Assembly: GCA_002698425.1 (NCBI GenBank)
Contig: NZXU01000086.1
Span: forward strand, 4,651 to 68,650
Direction: 5' to 3'
Length of the DNA stretch: 64,000 nt
Source of the DNA: Ahrensia sp.
Lineage (GTDB): Bacteria > Pseudomonadota > Alphaproteobacteria > Rhizobiales > Rhizobiaceae
Shown piece by piece: positions 36,900-44,329 of this stretch; position 1 is the stretch's first letter, and every line of letters begins with the position of its first letter. The notes beneath the pieces were generated by a model. The model was not told the origin of the DNA. It ran no database searches and worked only from the letters and a program-made list of their open reading frames with translations. The position numbers and the translations under genes are program-made.

Positions 36900-38248
36900 A
36901 GGATTCCAACTTTCTGAAGGAAAACAACGCCCGCCACATGTGGCACCCGATGGCGCATCCGGCCGACAGCCTCGCCAATCCGCCCAAGATCATCGTCGGC
37001 GGCGAGGGCGTACGCATCACCGATGTCGACGGCAAGCAGACGCTCGACGCCGTCGGCGGTCTTTGGAACGTCAATCTCGGCTTTTCTTGCCAGCCAGTGA
37101 AAGAGGCGATCGCCGCCCAGCTCGACGCCCTACCCTATTATTCGACCTTCCGCGGCGCCTCCAACGACGCGGCCATCGAACTGAGCTTCATGCTGCGCGA
37201 ATTCTTCGCCCCCGACGGCCTGACCCGCGCCTTCTTCACCTCCGGCGGTTCGGACAGTGTCGAGACGGCGCTGCGCCTCGCCCGCCAGTATCACAAGGTG
37301 CGCGGCGAGGCGGGCCGCGTGAAATATCTGAGCCTGAAGAAGGGCTATCACGGCACCCATTTCGGCGGCGCCAGCGTCAACGGCAACGCCAATTTCCGCA
37401 CCCAGTACGAGCCGCTCCTGCCCGGCTGCTACCACATTCCCGCGCCCTACACCTACCGCAACCCGTTCAACGAGACCGACCCCGCGAAGCTGGCGCAGCT
37501 CTGCGCCTCGGCGCTCGAAGACGAGATCGCCTTCCAGGGCGCAAGTACGATTGCCGCGCTCATCATGGAGCCGGTGCTCGGCGCGGGCGGCGTCATCCCG
37601 CCGCATGAGAGCTTCATGCCGATGGTCCGCAAGATTTGCGACAAGCACGGCATCCTGCTGATCGCCGACGAGGTGATCACCGCCTTCGGCCGCACCGGCG
37701 CATGGTCGGGCTCTCGGCTGTGGGGCGTCCAGCCGGACATGATGTCCACGGCCAAGGCGATCACCAATGGCTACTTCCCCTTCGGCGCGGTGATGATCTC
37801 CGACAAGGTCGCCGAGGTCTTCGAAAAGGACGAGACCGGCCGCGCGGCGATCGGCCACGGCTACACCTATTCCGGCCACCCGGTCGGCGCGGCGGCGGCG
37901 ATTGCCTGCCTGAAGGAAACCGAAAAGCTGGACGTCGCGTCCAATGCCGGCGCGCGCGGCGCGGAGCTTTACGCCGGCCTGCAGGGCCTTACGGAAAAGC
38001 ACGAGCTGATCGGCGACGTGCGCGGCGGCCATGGCCTGATGTGCGCGCTCGAACTGGTCTCCGACCGCGACGCCAAGACACCGATCGACAAGGCGACCAT
38101 CGGCAGGATCTTCGAGGCGACCTACGACGCCGGCGTCATGGTCCGCGTCTCCGGCCCGAACATCATCATGTCGCCGCCGCTGATCCTGACAGCGGACGAC
38201 GTGCAGCAGATCGTCGACGCGCTGGATGCGGGACTGGCGGCGGCCTAG
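36896..38248 (+). CDS. class-III PLP aminotransferase
   Basis: A 450-residue omega-aminotransferase of the aspartate aminotransferase-fold class III. Seen are WHPMAHPADS and GGLWNVNLGF at the N terminus, FFTSGGSDSVETALRLARQYH (cofactor phosphate), LIADEVITAFGRTG and the Schiff-base Lys in MSTAKAITNGYFPFGAVM. Relatives use beta-alanine, putrescine, taurine or arylalkylamines with pyruvate. It may convert an amine to an aldehyde for the nearby ALDH; this is inference from context. Confidence 0.92.
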   Translation: MKDSNFLKENNARHMWHPMAHPADSLANPPKIIVGGEGVRITDVDGKQTLDAVGGLWNVNLGFSCQPVKEAIAAQLDALPYYSTFRGASNDAAIELSFMLREFFAPDGLTRAFFTSGGSDSVETALRLARQYHKVRGEAGRVKYLSLKKGYHGTHFGGASVNGNANFRTQYEPLLPGCYHIPAPYTYRNPFNETDPAKLAQLCASALEDEIAFQGASTIAALIMEPVLGAGGVIPPHESFMPMVRKICDKHGILLIADEVITAFGRTGAWSGSRLWGVQPDMMSTAKAITNGYFPFGAVMISDKVAEVFEKDETGRAAIGHGYTYSGHPVGAAAAIACLKETEKLDVASNAGARGAELYAGLQGLTEKHELIGDVRGGHGLMCALELVSDRDAKTPIDKATIGRIFEATYDAGVMVRVSGPNIIMSPPLILTADDVQQIVDALDAGLAAA

Positions 38249-38355
38249 GCCACACCCGCAGGCCGGCATCCGGATTGCGAATCCGCAGGGTATCGACCAC
38301 AGTCTGACGCGAAAGCACCGACGGGTTCGCTGCCGGTGAGGATCGACAGACTGCC

Positions 38356-38934
38356 GTGACCGCGAATCCGAACCCGCTTCCGCTGATCATCCTCGACGTC
38401 CAGGACGCCATCGACCAGCCGGTCTGGGACGGCAAGAACAATCCCGGCTATCTCGCGGTGATCCAGCGCCTCCTGGCGCATTGGCGCGAAAAGGGCTGGC
38501 CGGTGATTCACGTCAAGCATGACGAACCGACACCGACGTCGAGCTACCACACCCACGGCCCGTGGAACGCCATCAAGCGCGAGGTCGCGCCGGTCGCCGG
38601 CGAACCGGTGATTGCCAAGCAGCAGAACTGCGCCTTTATCGGCACCGAGCTCGACGCCGTCCTGAAAGGCATGGGCGCCAACCGCCTGGTCCTGACAGGC
38701 GTGGTCATTCATAACAGCATGGACGCCACGGTGCGCGCCGGCAAGGCGCTCGGCTACCGCATCATCCTGCCGCCGGACGCCACCACCGCCGTCCCGGTGC
38801 GGGCCTCGGACGGCAAGACATGGGACGCGGCGGATGTGCAGAACCTTACGCTGGCGATCCTGGGCAACGAATATGCCGAGGTGGTAACATCGGAAGAACT
38901 GATCGCGCGGACCGGCGAAGAACGCGACGCTTGA
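38356..38934 (+). CDS. isochorismatase-fold hydrolase lacking the catalytic Cys
   Basis: A 192-residue isochorismatase-superfamily protein. Asp14 (LIILDVQDA) and Lys88 (VIAKQQNCAF) of the catalytic set are present, but the nucleophile position reads LTGVVIHNSMDATVRAG, with Ser121 where amidohydrolase members have Cys. True isochorismatases also lack this Cys, so an ether or ester hydrolysis is possible. It is 107 bases after the aminotransferase on the same strand. Confidence 0.86.
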   Translation: MTANPNPLPLIILDVQDAIDQPVWDGKNNPGYLAVIQRLLAHWREKGWPVIHVKHDEPTPTSSYHTHGPWNAIKREVAPVAGEPVIAKQQNCAFIGTELDAVLKGMGANRLVLTGVVIHNSMDATVRAGKALGYRIILPPDATTAVPVRASDGKTWDAADVQNLTLAILGNEYAEVVTSEELIARTGEERDA

Positions 38935-38946
38935 GCCTGCGTTCCA

Positions 38947-39261
38947 TCAGGGCTCCGGAACGATCAGCACCAGACCGTCGAGCTCCGGCGACGCGGTGAT
39001 CTGGCAGGACAGCCGGCTCTCCGGCAGGCGCTCCGTCTCCGCGACGTCCAGCATGTCGTCCTCGAAGTCTCCGACTTCGCCGGTCTTCTCGCGCCAGGCT
39101 TCGTCGACATAGACATGGCATGTGGCGCAGGAAAGATTGCCGCCGCATTCGCCGATGACATGCGGCACATTGTTGGCGACGGCGGCCTCCATCATGTTGA
39201 GGCCGTTCGCCACCTCGCCGATGATCTCGCGGCCGTCGGCCAGCTTCCAGGTAACCTTCAT
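38947..39261 (-). CDS. adrenodoxin-type [2Fe-2S] ferredoxin
   Basis: A 104-residue ferredoxin. Cluster ligands are Cys39, Cys45, Cys48 (GECGGNLSCATCHVY, spacing C-x5-C-x2-C) and Cys86. The acidic helix DFEDDMLDVAE is the usual docking surface for reductase and P450. It lies 10 bases downstream of the GS-like gene, in the same operon as the P450, and is its likely electron donor. No ferredoxin reductase gene is in the window. Confidence 0.95.
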   Translation of the reverse strand: MKVTWKLADGREIIGEVANGLNMMEAAVANNVPHVIGECGGNLSCATCHVYVDEAWREKTGEVGDFEDDMLDVAETERLPESRLSCQITASPELDGLVLIVPEP

Positions 39262-39271
39262 TGCTACTGCC

Positions 39272-40561
39272 TCATACGAAATAGACGTAGAAATCGCGCA
39301 GCGCGTCGCCTTCGAGGTCGCGCGTTTTCTTGACTTCCTTTTCCTTCATGAAGACGTGGTTGGCGACGAGGCCCGCCCCGACCGCCTCGGCCAGCACCGT
39401 GTCCGCTTTCAGGTCGGCGGTCGCGCCCTTCAAGTCGATGGCCGTGCCTTCCTTCGCGTCTGTATTGTCGAACCCGTCGCCGGTCTCCATCGGCGGCAGC
39501 GTATAGCCGTTTTCGAGGCCGAGCCGCGCCGCCTGCAAAACCGCTGCGACCGCCGTGTAGGGATTGGCCGACGCGTCGGCGGTGCGATGCTCGAGCCGCG
39601 CCTTCGGGCCACCCTCGGCGGAAACGCGCATCGTCACGTTGCGGTGGTCGCCGCCCCAGTTGCGCCAGAAGCCGGACAGTGATCCCGGCTGCAGCCGCTG
39701 GTAGGAATTCGCCGTCGGCGCGATCAGCCCGGCCAGCCCCTTGTGATGATGCATCAGCCCGGCGACGCAGCCCCGCGCCAGGTCGTTCATGTGGTCCGGC
39801 CCGCCCTTCTCGCCGGTCGACAGAGCATTGCCGCCTGTCTCGTCGGTGAAGGAGAAATTGATATGCATGCCCGACCCGCCGCATTCGGCGATCGGTTTCG
39901 GCATGAAGGACAGGATAACTCCGTATTCCAGCGCGATTTCCCGCGCCATCAGCCGGAACAGCACGATGTCGTCGACGGCCTTGACCGCATCGTCGAAGGT
40001 CAGCGTGTATTCGAATTGCGGCGAGTCGTATTCCGCCGTGATCATCTCGATGGAGAAGCCGAGTTCGTCGGCGACTTCCCAGATGCGGTCGTTGAAACGC
40101 AGCGGGTCGGCAAATGGCCCTGTGCCGTAGACCACGCCGCCCGGGCTGTCATAGGGCATCAGGCGGCCATTCTCGTCGGCGACCAGCGCGTAAGCCTCCA
40201 GTTCAATGCCGACTTTCGGTGTCAGGCCCCTTTTCTGCCAGTCGCCGACGGCGCGTTTCAACGCCCCGCGCGGGCAGAGCTCCAGCGGCGCCCCGGCGTC
40301 GTCGTGAAGGTCGCCGATGACGATCTTCGTATCCCCGTCCCACGACTCGCGGATGTCGTCGTGGCGCCATTTCAGCTCCATGTCCGGCATGCCCTGCATC
40401 ATCATCGCGCCCGGCGCATTGAGCAGGTCGCGGTCGTAATGCACGCCGAAGGTCGAGCGGCAGAAACGCGTCGACGCATCGCCGATCTTCGAGCCGGGCA
40501 GATACTTGCCCCGCACGATGCTCAGATGATCGCAAAAGACGGCGCGCAGTCTGGTTCTCAT
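39272..40561 (-). CDS. glutamine synthetase-like gamma-glutamyl ligase
   Basis: A 429-residue GS-fold protein (type I/III-like short form). Catalytic-domain blocks are visible: GIELEAYAL (metal Glu), EYDSPQFEYTLTFDDAVKA, GSGMHINFSF and RLEHRTADASANPYTA. It lacks the strict GlnA signatures and resembles PuuA/IpuC/AtdA1-type enzymes that join glutamate to amines or anilines. ATG 40561 is preceded by GAGGA. It sits between P450 and ferredoxin genes, with gaps of about 10 bases on either side, so the amine substrate is probably also the P450 substrate. Confidence 0.87.
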   Translation of the reverse strand: MRTRLRAVFCDHLSIVRGKYLPGSKIGDASTRFCRSTFGVHYDRDLLNAPGAMMMQGMPDMELKWRHDDIRESWDGDTKIVIGDLHDDAGAPLELCPRGALKRAVGDWQKRGLTPKVGIELEAYALVADENGRLMPYDSPGGVVYGTGPFADPLRFNDRIWEVADELGFSIEMITAEYDSPQFEYTLTFDDAVKAVDDIVLFRLMAREIALEYGVILSFMPKPIAECGGSGMHINFSFTDETGGNALSTGEKGGPDHMNDLARGCVAGLMHHHKGLAGLIAPTANSYQRLQPGSLSGFWRNWGGDHRNVTMRVSAEGGPKARLEHRTADASANPYTAVAAVLQAARLGLENGYTLPPMETGDGFDNTDAKEGTAIDLKGATADLKADTVLAEAVGAGLVANHVFMKEKEVKKTRDLEGDALRDFYVYFV

Positions 40562-40571
40562 CGGATGATCC

Positions 40572-41831
40572 TCAAGCCATTTCCACGGTAACGGGCAGGC
40601 TCTTGATACCACCCACGAAATTGGAGCGAAGAAATTTGTGCGGCCCGGCCGGCTCGATCGACTTGATCCGCCGCGCCAGTTCCTGGAATAGTACGCGCAC
40701 TTCGAGCCGCGCCAGCCACATGCCGAGACAGACATGCGGCCCGCCCTGCCCGAACGACATGTGCCGGTTCGGCGTGCGGCCGAGATTCACCCGGAACGGG
40801 TCGTCGAAGACCGTCTCGTCGCGATTGCCGGACGCGAACCAGAGCAGCACCTTGTCGCCCTCGCGGATCGTCTTGCCGTGCATCTCGTAATCCTGCGTCG
40901 CGGTGCGGCGGAAATAGAGCGCCGGCGTCGCCCAGCGAATGATCTCGTCCGGCGCCGTCTCCCAGACCTTGTCGTCACTCTGCATCTGGCCGAGCAGCTC
41001 CGGCTGGTGGCATAGCGCCTGGATGCCTGCGGCGATGGAATAGCGCGTCGTGTCGTTGCCCGCGGCGACCAGAAGGCAGAAGAAATTGCGGAACTCGGTC
41101 TCCGAGATCGTCTCGCCGTCGCGTCCCGGCTGCAGGATCAGGTGCAGCACGCCCTCCGTGTCGCCGGCGGCGGCCTTCTTCTCCATCAGGTCTTTCGCAT
41201 AGGCATAGAGTTCCGTCCCGGCCGGCGAGTTGAACGGCATCATCCGGAATTCGTCCGTGTCCATCTTGTCGAGGACATGGTCGGTGAAATCCGGATCGGT
41301 ATTGGCGATCAGCGCATCGCCCTTCTCGACCAGCCACGGCAGATCTTCGTCCGGCGTGCCGATGATGCGCCCGAGCATGCGCATCGGCAATTGCCGCGCG
41401 ATCTCCTTCGTCGCGTCGAACGTGCCGAGCGGCAGCGCCGCGTCGAGGATCTCGTCGCACAACACGCGGATATCCTCTTCGAAGCCCGCGATCACCGGCT
41501 TCGAAAACGCCTTGGCGACCTTGATGCGCGTCTTCATGTGTTCCGGCGCGTCGGTCTCCTGGAAGGTGCGCCGGGCCAGATATTCCTCGTAGGACTGGTC
41601 CTCCATCCGGATGCCCCGCGCCGACGAGAACACTTGCGTGTTGCCGTTCATGGCGAGGATGTCCTCGTGCCGGGTCACGGCCCAGAAACCCTTGCCGCCG
41701 TCCCAATCGATCCAGCTCAGCGGATCCTCCTTTCGCATGCGCGCGAAGGTGTTGTGGGGCGGCCCGTCGGTGAAGGTGTCATGACTTGCGAGATCGGCAT
41801 GGCCGTCGTCGGTCGGAACCCAGACTGTCAT
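40572..41831 (-). CDS. cytochrome P450
   Basis: A 419-residue class-I bacterial P450. The I-helix oxygen motif is VAAGNDTTRYS, the ExxR motif is EIIRW, and the heme loop is HMSFGQGGPHVCLGMWLARLE with the axial thiolate at Cys368. There is no membrane anchor. It is the first gene of the P450-GS-ferredoxin operon. It resembles CYP124/125-like enzymes in the C-terminal SNFVGG-type segment, but the family number and substrate are not assigned. An AT-rich inverted repeat lies in the promoter region. Confidence 0.94.
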   Translation of the reverse strand: MTVWVPTDDGHADLASHDTFTDGPPHNTFARMRKEDPLSWIDWDGGKGFWAVTRHEDILAMNGNTQVFSSARGIRMEDQSYEEYLARRTFQETDAPEHMKTRIKVAKAFSKPVIAGFEEDIRVLCDEILDAALPLGTFDATKEIARQLPMRMLGRIIGTPDEDLPWLVEKGDALIANTDPDFTDHVLDKMDTDEFRMMPFNSPAGTELYAYAKDLMEKKAAAGDTEGVLHLILQPGRDGETISETEFRNFFCLLVAAGNDTTRYSIAAGIQALCHQPELLGQMQSDDKVWETAPDEIIRWATPALYFRRTATQDYEMHGKTIREGDKVLLWFASGNRDETVFDDPFRVNLGRTPNRHMSFGQGGPHVCLGMWLARLEVRVLFQELARRIKSIEPAGPHKFLRSNFVGGIKSLPVTVEMA

Positions 41832-41864
41832 GAAGCATCCTTTCCGGTTGCGGTTTTATGTATA

Positions 41865-41880
41865 TTATGCGAGCTCATAA
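41865..41880. promoter_or_regulatory. GntR-like operator candidate, P450-amidotransferase divergent region
   Basis: TTATG and CATAA flank the 6-base spacer CGAGCT in an AT-rich stretch between the divergent P450 and amidotransferase genes. The flanking TGTATATT also occurs upstream of the gntR gene (complement of 43314-43321), hinting at a shared regulator. Confidence 0.35.
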
Positions 41881-41909
41881 ATATGTAAACAAGAATCTGC
41901 GGACCCGCC

Positions 41910-42632
41910 ATGCACCTGGCCATCCTGATGACGAACACGGATGAGAGCACCTTCGCGCAAGCCCATCCGAAAGACGGCGAGAAATTCACTGCGCTGATCC
42001 ACGCCGCGCGTCCGGACTGGAGCTGCGAGGTCTTCGCCGTGAAGGACGGCGTCTTCCCCGAAGACCTGTCGTCCTTCGACGGCGTCATGATCACCGGCAG
42101 CCCCGCATCCGTGCATGACGGCGAGCCGTGGATCGACCGCCTGCTCGAACTGATCCGGGAGATCGTCGCGGCCGGGACCCCGCTCTTCGGAGCCTGCTTC
42201 GGCCATCAGGCCATTGCCCTGGCGCTCGGCGGCAAGGTGGAGACGAACCCCGACGGATGGGTGTTCGGCCTGACCAAATCCGACATCGTCGATCCCGCAC
42301 CCTGGATGGCGCCGCTCGGACCGGACCTCGCGCAATATGGCGCCCATATCGAGCAGGTCACAGAAGTGCCGGCAAATGCCCGTGTACTGATCGGCTCCGC
42401 GGCCTGCCCCGTCGGCGGGTTCGCGATCGGCGATCGCGTTTACACGACCCAGAACCACCCCGAAATGTCTTCGGACTTCGTCGCTGCGCTGATCGAGGAG
42501 TATGCCGGCAAATTGCCGGAAGACGTCGTCGCGCAAGCGCGCGCCTCGCTATCCGATCCCGCCGATTACGAGAATTTCGCGGAGACGATCGCCCGTTTCT
42601 TCGAACAGGCAACCGCCAGCCCTGCCGGCTAG
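41910..42632 (+). CDS. class-I glutamine amidotransferase-like protein
   Basis: A 240-residue GATase domain without a synthetase partner. The nucleophile Cys is in PLFGACFGHQAIALALGG, and the His and Glu are in TTQNHPEMSSDF. Proteins of this kind, such as AtdA2 of the aniline pathway and PuuD relatives, hydrolyse gamma-glutamyl amides. It is divergent from the P450-GS-ferredoxin operon and convergent with gntR, with stop codons that overlap at a shared CTAG. Confidence 0.88.
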   Translation: MHLAILMTNTDESTFAQAHPKDGEKFTALIHAARPDWSCEVFAVKDGVFPEDLSSFDGVMITGSPASVHDGEPWIDRLLELIREIVAAGTPLFGACFGHQAIALALGGKVETNPDGWVFGLTKSDIVDPAPWMAPLGPDLAQYGAHIEQVTEVPANARVLIGSAACPVGGFAIGDRVYTTQNHPEMSSDFVAALIEEYAGKLPEDVVAQARASLSDPADYENFAETIARFFEQATASPAG

Positions 42633-43279
42633 CCCACGGCGGCCAGCAGGTCCATGACCGTTCCCCGGTCGTAGTTGAAATGCGTCTCCATCGCGGCTTC
42701 CGCCTCCTCGCGCCTGTGCGCGGAGATCAGCTTGGCGATGGCGCGATGCTCCTTTGCCGAGGCCTCCACCGAACCGGGATAGCGGTAACGCGCCCGGTAA
42801 TAGGCCATCAGCTTGCGTGCATTCATCTTGACCATGTCGATCAGGAACGGATTTCCGGAGGCGCGCGCGATCACTTCGTGGAAACGCAGATTGAGCTGGT
42901 AATAGTCGTTCGGCCGGCTCGAACCGAACTCGGCGGCATGGGCCTCGCAGGCTGCTACGATCTCTTCCAGTTCGCCCGCCAGTTCCGGCGTCAGGCGACG
43001 CGCCGCGAGACCCGCCGCCTGCGCCTCGAGCCGCGCATGCACTTCGAGGATGCCGAGAAATTCCTCGAGCGTCGGCTTGAACAGCACCGCGCCCTTGCGC
43101 GCATGCCGCTGCACCAGTCCGGCCGTCTCCAGGCGGATGATCGCCTCGCGCACGGGCGTGCGCGACACGCCGTGCCTGGCGATCAGCGCCTGCTCGTCGA
43201 TCGCCTCTCCCGGGCCGATCTCGCCCTTGTCGATCGCGACAAGGATCGCCTCGATCACCGTCTCGGTCTGGCCGGCCAT
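42629..43279 (-). CDS. GntR-family regulator, FadR/FCD subgroup
   Basis: A 216-residue regulator. The winged helix is GEAIDEQALIARHGVSRTPVREAIIRLETAGLVQRH, and the FCD effector domain (residues 80-210) has the metal-type His in LRFHEVIARASGNPF. FCD regulators usually respond to carboxylates. It is placed between the amine-oxidation genes and the hpa cluster and could control either; the shared TGTATATT motif favours the former. Confidence 0.92.
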   Translation of the reverse strand: MAGQTETVIEAILVAIDKGEIGPGEAIDEQALIARHGVSRTPVREAIIRLETAGLVQRHARKGAVLFKPTLEEFLGILEVHARLEAQAAGLAARRLTPELAGELEEIVAACEAHAAEFGSSRPNDYYQLNLRFHEVIARASGNPFLIDMVKMNARKLMAYYRARYRYPGSVEASAKEHRAIAKLISAHRREEAEAAMETHFNYDRGTVMDLLAAVG

Positions 43280-43358
43280 GTCTGCTTCCTGGATATTTTT
43301 AGAACCGACTCTGAATATACAGTGCCGGGCGATTTTTCCAATTCACCGGACAGGCGCG

Positions 43359-43817
43359 CTAGAATTTCACGTCGTCGAGCTGGTTCAGGAGATCCAGCAG
43401 GGTCTCCAGCTTCTCATTGCCGAGATGCTTCTGGAAGCCCGCCATGATGCGCTCGCTCTCGGCCATGTTCGAGGCAAGGAAATCGCGGCCTTCCTGCGTG
43501 ATGGTGATCTGCTGCCGGCGCCCGTCGGTCGGATGCGGCTTCCGGTTGATATAGCCCTTGTCGACAAGCGTCTGCAGGATGCGCGTCAGGCTCGGCAGCA
43601 ACAGGCAGGAGCGTTCGGCGATCTCCGTCGGATCCAGCGCATCGTGCTCGTCGATTACGCGCAGGACGCGCCATTGCTGTTCCGTCACGCCGGCATCCGC
43701 CAGCATCGCGCGGATGGGCCCCATCACGTTCTCGCGGGCGCGCAAAAGCGCGATCGGCAGTGAGCGCGCCGTCGCGTGGCCGATAGGAGAGCCGGGCATG
43801 TTTTGGGGTTTCGCCAT
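43359..43817 (-). CDS. hpaR: MarR-family repressor of homoprotocatechuate degradation (HpaR)
   Basis: A 152-residue MarR protein close to HpaR: RSLPIALLRARENVMGPIRAMLADAGVTEQQWRVLRVI, then IAERSCLLLPSLTRILQTLVDKGYINRK and the wing DGRRQQITITQEGRDF. In E. coli, HpaR represses the meta-cleavage operon and is released by 4-hydroxyphenylacetate or homoprotocatechuate. It is divergent from hpaF; a palindrome overlapping the hpaF promoter is the expected site. ATG 43817 is used, as no start has a strong ribosome site. Confidence 0.9.
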   Translation of the reverse strand: MAKPQNMPGSPIGHATARSLPIALLRARENVMGPIRAMLADAGVTEQQWRVLRVIDEHDALDPTEIAERSCLLLPSLTRILQTLVDKGYINRKPHPTDGRRQQITITQEGRDFLASNMAESERIMAGFQKHLGNEKLETLLDLLNQLDDVKF

Positions 43818-43877
43818 GAAAGACTTTTGCCCGTCATAGTCTCTCAAGGCAATATGCGGACGCCGACAATCCGCTGC

Positions 43878-43912
43878 TTGACTCCCACGCCAAATACGAT
43901 TAACAAGTTAAT
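43878..43912 (+). promoter_or_regulatory. hpaF promoter with overlapping HpaR-type operator
   Basis: TTGACT (43878-43883) is spaced 17 bases from TAACAA (43901-43906), a fair sigma-70 promoter for the hpa operon. ATTAAC-AA-GTTAAT (43899-43912), a palindrome, covers the -10 element, so binding by the divergent HpaR would block transcription. Confidence 0.65.
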
Positions 43913-43938
43913 TATATCAGGCAAAGGAGGAGGCGCCG

Positions 43939-44325
43939 ATGCCGCACATCATGATCGACTATTCCGCCAATATGGAGCAGGCGACCGACATTGCGGCATT
44001 GTGCGAGTTGCTGCGCAAGACCGGCATTGAAACCGGCGTGTTCCCGATGGCCGGAATACGCGTCCGCGCCTTCAAGGCCGATCATGTCGCCATCGCCGAT
44101 GGCGACCCTCGCCATGGCTATATCGACATCTCGATCCGGCTGCGTGGCGGGCGGACTTTCGAGGCGAAGAAGATGGCGACGGAAGCGCTCTTCGCCGCGG
44201 CGCGGGAATTCCTCCAGCCGATCATGACGACGCATCCCTTCGCGCTGTCGATGGAGATGCGCGACATCGATCCGGAACTCAGCCCGAAGCTGAACACGAT
44301 ACGCGATTTCTTGAAGGAAGGCTGA
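43939..44325 (+). CDS. hpaF: 5-carboxymethyl-2-hydroxymuconate delta-isomerase
   Basis: A 128-residue tautomerase-superfamily isomerase (CHMI). Pro follows the initiator Met (MPHIMIDYSANMEQ), and MAGIRVRAFKADHVAIADGDPRHGYIDISIRL is characteristic of HpaF. It isomerises 5-carboxymethyl-2-hydroxymuconate after HpaE. GGAGGAGG precedes the ATG. It is the first gene of the hpa operon; the next gene starts 5 bases on. Confidence 0.93.
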   Translation: MPHIMIDYSANMEQATDIAALCELLRKTGIETGVFPMAGIRVRAFKADHVAIADGDPRHGYIDISIRLRGGRTFEAKKMATEALFAAAREFLQPIMTTHPFALSMEMRDIDPELSPKLNTIRDFLKEG

Positions 44326-44329
44326 TCCC

